A stretch of DNA of 41,688 bases from an uncultured Clostridia bacterium (GTDB lineage: Bacteria; Bacillota; Clostridia; TANB77; CAG-508), in the NCBI GenBank assembly GCA_949045875.1, contig CARPYP010000003.1:1-41688 (forward strand), in the 5' to 3' direction. A program made the translations under genes and the position numbers. Within the stretch, counting starts at the first letter, position 1. Each line of letters starts with the position of its first letter. A model generated the notes under the pieces. That model saw nothing but the letters and a program-made list of their open reading frames with translations. It was not told where the DNA came from and did no database searches. This document shows, in pieces, positions 7,884 to 14,825 of this stretch.

Positions 7884-8879
7884 ATGTTTAAACCCAAAGC
7901 TATTTATTTTGAAAAAGAAATAGAAAATTATCAACTAGGGAAGGAATTGTTAGAAAAATATAAAGATACGCCAAAAATAGAAATACAAAACCATAACGCA
8001 ATAGAAGAAATGCGAAAAAAAGAAAATAAAGAATTCTTAAACATGAAAGCTAATCTAATAATAGGAACAAGAAAAACACACAAATTTGTAGAAAACCATA
8101 AAATATCAGACTATCTAGTACCATATACTTCATCTGGATGTATAGCAGCATGTATGTATTGCTATTTAGTATGTAATTATAATAAATGCGCATATTTACG
8201 ATTATTTGTAAATAGAGAAGAAATGCTAGAAAAAATAATAAAAGTATCGAACAAATCAGAAAAGGAACTCACATTTGAAATTGGAAGCAACAGTGATTTA
8301 ATATTAGAAAACACGATAACTAAAAATCTAGTATGGACAATAGAAAACTTTAATGCAAAAAAAGGAAAGTTAACTTTCCCAACAAAATTCGATATGGTAG
8401 ATGAAATACTACCACTAAACCATGGGGGAAGAACAATAGTAAGAATGAGTGTTAACCCAGAAGAAATAATAAATAAGGTAGAATTCGGGACATCTAGGCT
8501 AAAAGGAAGAATAGAAGCAATAAATAAACTAAAAGAAGCAGGGTATGAAATTGGAATATTAATTGCACCAGTTATATTTGTAGAAAACTGGAAGGAACTA
8601 TACTTAGAACTAATAAAAAGACTAAATGAAGAACTCACAGAAAAAGCCAAAAAGGATATATTTTTTGAAGTAATATTTATGACATATAGTTATATACACA
8701 CAAAAATAAACGAAGAGGCATTTCCGAATGCAATAAATCTATATAACAAAGAAAAAATGACAGGAAGAGGCAGAGGAAAATACTGGTATAAAGAAGAAAT
8801 GAGAAAAGAAGGAGAAAAATTCTTCAAAGAGCAATTAAAAAAATACTTTCCAAACAACGAAATTGTGTATATAGTATAA
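7884..8879 (+). CDS. splB: Spore photoproduct lyase-like radical SAM enzyme
   Basis: Radical SAM enzyme that repairs the spore photoproduct (5-thyminyl-5,6-dihydrothymine) during germination. 331 residues. Radical SAM cluster cysteines are at 86, 90 and 93 (SSGCIAACMYCYL). The N-terminal FKPKAIYFEKEIENYQLG and C-terminal GKYWYKEEM...FFKEQLKKYFPN are typical SPL ends. At the position of the Bacillus hydrogen-donor Cys (FEA-A-C-TSD), this protein reads FEIGSNSD, with Ser135 by alignment. This may be normal for the clostridial subfamily but should be compared. Start set by AAGGAGG eight bases upstream. Consistent with a spore former (spoIIR is also present). Confidence 0.88.
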   Translation: MFKPKAIYFEKEIENYQLGKELLEKYKDTPKIEIQNHNAIEEMRKKENKEFLNMKANLIIGTRKTHKFVENHKISDYLVPYTSSGCIAACMYCYLVCNYNKCAYLRLFVNREEMLEKIIKVSNKSEKELTFEIGSNSDLILENTITKNLVWTIENFNAKKGKLTFPTKFDMVDEILPLNHGGRTIVRMSVNPEEIINKVEFGTSRLKGRIEAINKLKEAGYEIGILIAPVIFVENWKELYLELIKRLNEELTEKAKKDIFFEVIFMTYSYIHTKINEEAFPNAINLYNKEKMTGRGRGKYWYKEEMRKEGEKFFKEQLKKYFPNNEIVYIV

Positions 8880-8971
8880 AAATTTTAAAAGCAAGGAATT
8901 AATTTATTATAGAAATTTTTGATATTATATATTATAATAGAATTGAAATATATTATTATAAAGAGGGAAAG

Positions 8972-10084
8972 ATGCAAAAGAAAGAGTTAGTAAAAAGTGA
9001 AATAGAAAATTATGCAGAATTTGATATAATACGATATGCACAAGTTTGGGAAGATGCAGAAATATTAATTGAAGCATTAGATATTAAAGAAGAAGACAAT
9101 ATACTATCAATAGCATCAGCAGGTGAAAATGCGATAAGTATGTTAATTAAAAATCCTAAAGTAGTATATGCCATTGACCTAAATGTTAATCAAATAATGT
9201 GTACAGAATTTAAAATTACATGTTATAAATATTTAAACTATGAAGAATGCATGCAATTACTAGGAGTTTTTGAATGCAACAATAGGATAGAACTGTATAA
9301 AAAAATAGAGCAATACTTAACAGATAATTTGAAAAAGTATTTCAATAACAATATAGAATATATAACAAAAGGGATAATAAATATAGGAAAATTTGAACGT
9401 TATTTCAACATATTTGGAAAAAAAGTATTGCCATTAGTACATAGTAAAAAAACAAGAAAAGAGTTATTAGCGAAAAAGACAAAAGAACAGAGAATAGAAT
9501 TTTATAACAAAAAATGGAATAATTTAAGATGGAACACTGTATTTAGAATTTTTTTCTCAAAAACTGTAATGGGGAAAATAGGAAGGGATAAAGCATTTTT
9601 TAGATATGTAAATGTTAATGTAGCAAAACATATATTAGAAAGAACGAAATATGCGATAACACAGCTAGATACATCTCAGAACTCATATTTACATTATATA
9701 ATAAATGGAAAATATGAAGATGTATTACCTGTTGCATATAGGAAAGAAAATTTTGAGATTATAAAGAAAAACATTGATAGGATGGTAGTTCTAAAAGAGT
9801 CAGTAGAAACATTTATAAAAAGAAAAGATATTAAACATATAAACAAATATAATTTAAGTGATATATTTGAGTATATGAGTGAAGAACAAATGTGTAAAAT
9901 AGTTAGACAAATGCTTACAAAATCAGAAAAAGGAGCTAAAATTGCATATTGGAACATGTTATCAGATAAAAGAGCTTCAAAATACATAAAAGAGCTTATC
10001 TATAGAAAAAGTGAATCAGAAGAACTATTAAAAAAAGACAAAGCATTTTTTTACAATAAATTCATATTAGAAGAAGTTAAGTAG
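8972..10084 (+). CDS. BtaA-like S-adenosylmethionine:diacylglycerol 3-amino-3-carboxypropyl transferase (DUF3419)
   Basis: DUF3419 family. Characterised members (BtaA and the N-terminal half of Bta1) transfer the 3-amino-3-carboxypropyl group of SAM to diacylglycerol, the first step of betaine-lipid synthesis. Seen: the family N-terminus RYAQVWEDAEIL (21-32), the SAM-binding loop SIASAGENA (46-54) and AIDLN (67-71), then the mid-protein FFRYVNVNVAKHILERT. 370 residues, normal for BtaA. First gene of a six-gene operon, 19 bases before the next. No BtaB-type N-methyltransferase follows, so a diacylglyceryl-trimethylhomoserine end product is not supported; the homoserine headgroup or another acceptor may be processed differently. 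Start set by AGAGGG. Confidence 0.8.
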   Translation: MQKKELVKSEIENYAEFDIIRYAQVWEDAEILIEALDIKEEDNILSIASAGENAISMLIKNPKVVYAIDLNVNQIMCTEFKITCYKYLNYEECMQLLGVFECNNRIELYKKIEQYLTDNLKKYFNNNIEYITKGIINIGKFERYFNIFGKKVLPLVHSKKTRKELLAKKTKEQRIEFYNKKWNNLRWNTVFRIFFSKTVMGKIGRDKAFFRYVNVNVAKHILERTKYAITQLDTSQNSYLHYIINGKYEDVLPVAYRKENFEIIKKNIDRMVVLKESVETFIKRKDIKHINKYNLSDIFEYMSEEQMCKIVRQMLTKSEKGAKIAYWNMLSDKRASKYIKELIYRKSESEELLKKDKAFFYNKFILEEVK

Positions 10085-10103
10085 AAAATAAAAAGGGGAA
10101 AAA

Positions 10104-11450
10104 ATGATTATAGAATGGACAAGTATAATTTTGATAATATTATTACTATCTGTAGACTTAGCAATAATAAAATTAATAGAAAAGAAGACAAAAATAGATG
10201 GAGAAACAAAAAGAAAAACATTTCATATAACAATGGGGATATCAATGCTAATATTACCATATATATTTTCTTCTATATACTCTGTAGCAATACTTGCAAT
10301 AGTTGCAATAGTTATACTTATAATATTAAAGTATACCAAATTAAAAAATGGTTTAGGAACAGTAATATATAGTGTAGACAGAGAATCTTGGGGAGAAATA
10401 TTTTTTGTTATTTCAGTATTAGTAATTTTTTACTTATCGAAAGGAGACAGAATTTTATATAGTATACCAATATTAATATTAACATTAGCAGACAGTGTAG
10501 CAGCATTAATAGGAAAACATTATGGAAAAAAAGATATAAGTTATATGAATGAAGATTCTAAAAGTGTAGAAGGTAGTTTTATGTTTTTCATGACAGCCTT
10601 TATAATTACATTAGTACCATTATTATTATATACAAATATTGGAAGAGAAGAAACACTAATTATTTCAGCAATAATAGGATTTAATGTTTCATTAATGGAA
10701 ATGGTATCACACTCTGGAAATGACAACTTATTAATACCCCTAACCACATATGCACTATTGGTAACACATATAAATTTAGAAGCACAAAGCCTAAGAATAA
10801 ACTTGATAATACTTGCTACAATATTCATACTAGTAACAATTGCAAATAGAGTAAAATCATTTAGTAAGCTAACACTAGTAGAAGCATTTGTAGTCGGATA
10901 TTTAACAGTTACACTATATGGGATATATGGAATATTTCCACCACTAATGTTATTTTTAACATGTTTAAGATTTCCCAAACTAAGAGAAAACGAAAAAAAT
11001 AATTTATATGATGCAAGAATAATAGAAACCAATGTATTAGTCGGAATTATTATTGCGGGACTAGCAGCAATCACAGGAGAAAAAGCCAAACTATTCATTA
11101 CATATAGTCTAGCATATAGTATGCACCTATCAATAAATACATTTGTAAGACTAAAATATTATTTTAACATAACAGAAGTAAAAAGCTTAATATATGCTTT
11201 CTTAAAAGGACTTACATTAATATTTATCCCAAGTCTAATAATTCAAAAAATCATATTCAAACAAGATATACAAATAGTCTCAATAATAATATCAACTATA
11301 ATACTATTAATATCATGTATAGCAATTATGATAGCAAAAAAAGAAGTAGAACAAGAAGAAATATCAATAAAGAACGGATTAATACATATGAAAATAGTCG
11401 CAGTATTAATTGGAATAATGACAATAGCTCAATTTTATAATTTTGTATAA
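10104..11450 (+). CDS. Phytol/dolichol kinase-like membrane protein with extra C-terminal half
   Basis: 448 residues with about a dozen hydrophobic helices. The N-terminal half carries features of the CTP-dependent polyprenol kinase / phosphatidate cytidylyltransferase-like superfamily: KRKTFHI (36-42), ESWGEIFF (94-101), LADSVAALIGKHYGK (128-142) and KSVEGS (153-158). The second half (about 240-390) has LVEAFVVGYLTV... and DARIIETNVLVG. These faintly resemble DUF92 proteins, which include the plant phytyl-phosphate kinase VTE6; this is weak, by-eye evidence. If right, one protein could carry two successive kinase domains. Second gene of the lipid-like operon, preceded by AAAGGGG. Its substrate may be an isoprenoid or lipid alcohol (inference). 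Confidence 0.7.
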   Translation: MIIEWTSIILIILLLSVDLAIIKLIEKKTKIDGETKRKTFHITMGISMLILPYIFSSIYSVAILAIVAIVILIILKYTKLKNGLGTVIYSVDRESWGEIFFVISVLVIFYLSKGDRILYSIPILILTLADSVAALIGKHYGKKDISYMNEDSKSVEGSFMFFMTAFIITLVPLLLYTNIGREETLIISAIIGFNVSLMEMVSHSGNDNLLIPLTTYALLVTHINLEAQSLRINLIILATIFILVTIANRVKSFSKLTLVEAFVVGYLTVTLYGIYGIFPPLMLFLTCLRFPKLRENEKNNLYDARIIETNVLVGIIIAGLAAITGEKAKLFITYSLAYSMHLSINTFVRLKYYFNITEVKSLIYAFLKGLTLIFIPSLIIQKIIFKQDIQIVSIIISTIILLISCIAIMIAKKEVEQEEISIKNGLIHMKIVAVLIGIMTIAQFYNFV

Positions 11451-11511
11451 AAATGTTAAAAACACAATAGTTTTAAGCGAATTAAGTTTATGTGTAAAGA
11501 AGGAGAATAGG

Positions 11512-12432
11512 ATGGAAATAAGAAAAAACGAAGAAAATGGAAATATAAAAATTACACTATTAAAAGAAGGAAAAGAAACAGCAAAAGCAAAATGTTATTA
11601 TACGAAAACTCCAATAATAAATGGAAAAATTATAGGAACTATAGGAAATATTGAAATAATAAATAAAGAACATGGAAAAAAATTATTAAGTGAATGTGAA
11701 AAAATATTTAAGGAAAAAGGTATACATACAATAATTGCACCAATGAATGGAAACACATGGAAGAAATATAGAACATTAAAAAGTACAAATAATGAACCAG
11801 AATTTTTACTAGAAAATGTATACCCTATGGAATACAATACACTTTTAGAGACATCAGGTTTTAGCGAATGTAATACATACACATCAAATAAGGGAAAAAT
11901 TGCCCAGGCATATTATTCAGAAGCAATAGAAAAAGTAAAAAGCAAACTTAAAAGAAATAACATTGTAATTAGGAAATTTAATAAAGAACAAGCAATAGAA
12001 GACTTAACAAAAATATATAATATATCTATAAAAAGTTTTAAAAAGAACCCATATTATACAGATATAGAAAAAGGAGAATTTTTAGAACAATATAAGCAAT
12101 ATCTAACATTAATAGATCCTGAATTTATACTAATAGCAGAAAAAGAAGGAAAAGAAATTGGTTTTATATTTTGTGTACCAAATTATAATGAACTAAAAAT
12201 ATATGGGGAAATAAAAACACTAATATTAAAAACCATAGCAGTACTGCCAGAATATGAAAAATTAGCTATAGGAAATGTAATATTAAACAATATAGCAGAA
12301 ATAGCCACTAAAAAAGGATTTAAAGATTGGATATTTGCCTTTATGCATAGTACAAATACATCACAAAAAATAGCAAAAAGAAATAAAGCAGAAATAATTA
12401 GAGAATATGCATTATATAGGAAGGAAATATAA
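11512..12432 (+). CDS. GNAT-fold acyltransferase
   Basis: 306 residues. The C-terminal half (about 150-306) has GNAT features: FILIAEKEGKEIGFIFCVPNY for beta strands 3-4, KTIAVLPEYEKLAIGNVILNNIAE for the acyl-CoA binding loop and helix, and a terminal AKRNKAEIIREYALYRK. The N-terminal half (with TIIAPMNGNTWKKYR) may be a degenerate second GNAT lobe. The start was placed at ATG 11512, six bases after AGGAG; an upstream open frame overlaps the preceding gene and lacks a site. Third gene of the operon, with only three bases to the next. Acylation of an amino group made by the BtaA-like enzyme is a reasonable but untested role. Confidence 0.75.
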   Translation: MEIRKNEENGNIKITLLKEGKETAKAKCYYTKTPIINGKIIGTIGNIEIINKEHGKKLLSECEKIFKEKGIHTIIAPMNGNTWKKYRTLKSTNNEPEFLLENVYPMEYNTLLETSGFSECNTYTSNKGKIAQAYYSEAIEKVKSKLKRNNIVIRKFNKEQAIEDLTKIYNISIKSFKKNPYYTDIEKGEFLEQYKQYLTLIDPEFILIAEKEGKEIGFIFCVPNYNELKIYGEIKTLILKTIAVLPEYEKLAIGNVILNNIAEIATKKGFKDWIFAFMHSTNTSQKIAKRNKAEIIREYALYRKEI

Positions 12433-12435
12433 TAT

Positions 12436-13932
12436 ATGAATAATTTGTCATACGAATTAGTTGAAAGCTACAAAAAAGAACCAGATAAAATAGTAATAAT
12501 TGAAAAAAGTGAGCAAATGACATATAAAAAATTATATAAAAAAGTCGCTAGTTTTAAAGAATACCTATTAAAAAAAGGGATAAAGAAAGGTCAAAAAGTC
12601 TTAGTATTAGTCCAAATGTCAAAAGAATTATATATAGTACTTTTAAGCTTATGGTCAATAGGAGCAATTCCATGTTTTATGGACGCAGGATTTATAAAAA
12701 GTGGGATGAAAAATAATGAATATGATAACATACAAGCTATCATAGGAACAAAAAAGTACATATTATATTCAAAAATAAACAATAACTTAAAAAAATTAAA
12801 AACAAAGATTGATGTAAGCATAATAAACAAGTTAGAAATCAAAGACACCTTAGAGATACAAGAAGTTGAAAAACACTTCCCAGCAATACTAACTTATACG
12901 AGTGATACAACAGGAACACCTAAAATAGCCTCAAGAAGTCATACATTTTTAAAATGTCAAGAAAAAATCTTAATAAACACACTAAACTATGAAGAAGAAG
13001 ACATAGAAATATCAAGTATTCCAATATTCACGTTATCCAATATTAGTGCAGGAATAGCAACACTAATAGCAGAAGCAAATTTCAGTAACTTAGGAAAAAC
13101 AAAACCCAGAAAAATAATTAACCAAATAATAAAATATAAAGTGAACAGAATAATGGCAGCACCAGGACTATTGCAAAATATTGTAAATTATGGATTAAAA
13201 AATAATATACAACTTGAAGATGTAAAAAAGATTTTTACAGGAGGCGGAGCAGTATTCGTTGACTTAATTAATAATATAAAAAAAGTTTTTCCAAAAGCTA
13301 AAATCGTTACACTATATGGTTCAACAGAAGCAGAACCAATCTCAGAATGTGATGTTACAAACATAAGTAAAAGTGACTTAGATAAAATTATGAATGGTTA
13401 TGGTATTTTAGCAGGAAATATTGTAGGGGTAAAAAGCTGTAAATTAATAAAAAATGATAAAAAGGAAATCGGAAGAATAACAAAAGAGGAATTTGAAAAA
13501 ATGCAAGTACAAAACAACGGCGAAATTGTAGTTACAGGAGAAAATGTATTAAAAGGATATGTAGATGGAATAGGAGACAAAGAAAATAAATTTTATGTCG
13601 AAACAGAAACATTCCACAGAACAGGAGACTTAGGCAATATTGATGAAAAAGGCAGACTATGGCTTAAAGGAAGAATAAAAGAACCATATTTCAATATAGA
13701 AGCTACTTTACATGCAAAGTTTCAAAATATAGGTAAAACAGCAGTATTAAAAAACAATAATAAAATAACAATAATCCTTGAAAAAAGTTGTAAAATACCA
13801 GAAGAAAAAATAAAAAAAGAAATAGACTTTGAGAAAATAGAAGATATAAGATATGTTAAGAAAATACCAGTAGACAAAAGACATAATACAAAAGTAGATT
13901 ATAATGAATTAAGAAAGGTTTTAAAAATATGA
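12436..13932 (+). CDS. AMP-dependent acyl synthetase, OleC-like
   Basis: 498-residue ANL-superfamily adenylate-forming enzyme. The P-loop is YTSDTTGTPK (154-163), with Asp157 where Gly is usual. Next come FTGGGA (267-272), the YGSTE A5 motif (294-298), HRTGDLG then GRLWLKGRIK, and a C-terminal VDKRHNTKVDYNEL with the likely catalytic Lys. The middle part (TLSNISAGIATLIAE, MAAPGLLQNI, YGSTEAEPIS) resembles OleC of olefin biosynthesis, which forms beta-lactones from beta-hydroxy acids. No OleA, OleB or OleD neighbours are present, so simple acyl-AMP or acyl-thioester formation is equally possible. It overlaps UbiA by four bases (ATGA), indicating translational coupling. Confidence 0.8.
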   Translation: MNNLSYELVESYKKEPDKIVIIEKSEQMTYKKLYKKVASFKEYLLKKGIKKGQKVLVLVQMSKELYIVLLSLWSIGAIPCFMDAGFIKSGMKNNEYDNIQAIIGTKKYILYSKINNNLKKLKTKIDVSIINKLEIKDTLEIQEVEKHFPAILTYTSDTTGTPKIASRSHTFLKCQEKILINTLNYEEEDIEISSIPIFTLSNISAGIATLIAEANFSNLGKTKPRKIINQIIKYKVNRIMAAPGLLQNIVNYGLKNNIQLEDVKKIFTGGGAVFVDLINNIKKVFPKAKIVTLYGSTEAEPISECDVTNISKSDLDKIMNGYGILAGNIVGVKSCKLIKNDKKEIGRITKEEFEKMQVQNNGEIVVTGENVLKGYVDGIGDKENKFYVETETFHRTGDLGNIDEKGRLWLKGRIKEPYFNIEATLHAKFQNIGKTAVLKNNNKITIILEKSCKIPEEKIKKEIDFEKIEDIRYVKKIPVDKRHNTKVDYNELRKVLKI

Positions 13933-14810
13933 ACTTTATAAAAAAATGGTACACATATCAAAAAGAGAGATTTCCAATCCTAATATTTGTGATATATGTA
14001 TTAAGTATTGTTATTGGAATCTTTGGATTTGTAAACTTTTATACACCAAAAAGAGAACCTGAAATAAACTATATAATTATAATACCAATGACAATAGTCA
14101 CTTTTTTACAATTTTTAATGGTAAGAATAGTAGATGAATTTAAAGACTATAAAGAAGACTGTAAATATAGACCATATAGACCAGTACCAAGAGGATTAAT
14201 AAAATTAAAAGAATTAAAAATATTATTTATCATATGTGCACTATTACAAATAATAATAACACTAGTTGCAACTAAAAATCGAATAATCTCAATAATATAT
14301 TTATTAATAATGTGGATATTTTTCGCAATAATGAGTAAAGGATTTTTTATAAAAAAAATCCTAGAAAAACACTTATTACTAGAAGTATTACTAGATGAAA
14401 TAATGATGCCATTAATGGTTATATATATATCATCATTTATAGAAATAGGGATAAATAAAAACACCTGGAAAATATTATTATTATCATACATAATTTCATG
14501 GATAGTTGAAATTGCCAGAAAAATAAGAACAAAAGAACAAGAAGAAAAAGGAGTAAAAACATATACAGCAATGTTTGGAATACCAAAAGCAATAACAATA
14601 TTAAGTATAATAGAAACACTATTAGCAATAGTCCAATATACAATATTAGGAACTAATTATATAGTGCCAATCATACTAACATATGCAATAATAAATATTA
14701 TAAATATTTTGTTTGTTATAAAAAAGAATAAAACATTTGCAAAAATGGTAGAAATATGTGCAAATATCTATATAATATTAGTATATCTAAGTATGTTATT
14801 AATGATATAA
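13929..14810 (+). CDS. UbiA-family membrane prenyltransferase
   Basis: 293 residues with eight to nine predicted helices. The first Asp-rich motif is RIVDEFKDYKED (66-77; Asp69, Asp73, Asp77) followed by RPYRPVPRGL, typical of the UbiA family. The second motif region is atypical: EIARKIRTKEQE...TYTAMFG (194-217). UbiA enzymes transfer a prenyl group from a prenyl diphosphate to an acceptor held at the membrane. Acceptor unknown here. No menaquinone, heme O or archaeal-lipid neighbours are present. Coupled to the preceding AMP ligase and 15 bases before the PEP-synthase-like gene. Confidence 0.85.
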   Translation: MNFIKKWYTYQKERFPILIFVIYVLSIVIGIFGFVNFYTPKREPEINYIIIIPMTIVTFLQFLMVRIVDEFKDYKEDCKYRPYRPVPRGLIKLKELKILFIICALLQIIITLVATKNRIISIIYLLIMWIFFAIMSKGFFIKKILEKHLLLEVLLDEIMMPLMVIYISSFIEIGINKNTWKILLLSYIISWIVEIARKIRTKEQEEKGVKTYTAMFGIPKAITILSIIETLLAIVQYTILGTNYIVPIILTYAIINIINILFVIKKNKTFAKMVEICANIYIILVYLSMLLMI

Positions 14811-14825
14811 GAGGAGCAAAAGAAA

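Noticed and set aside
8919..8938. TTGATA and TATAAT before the BtaA-like gene as a promoter
   Set aside because: The spacer is only eight bases. The true promoter of the operon was not identified.
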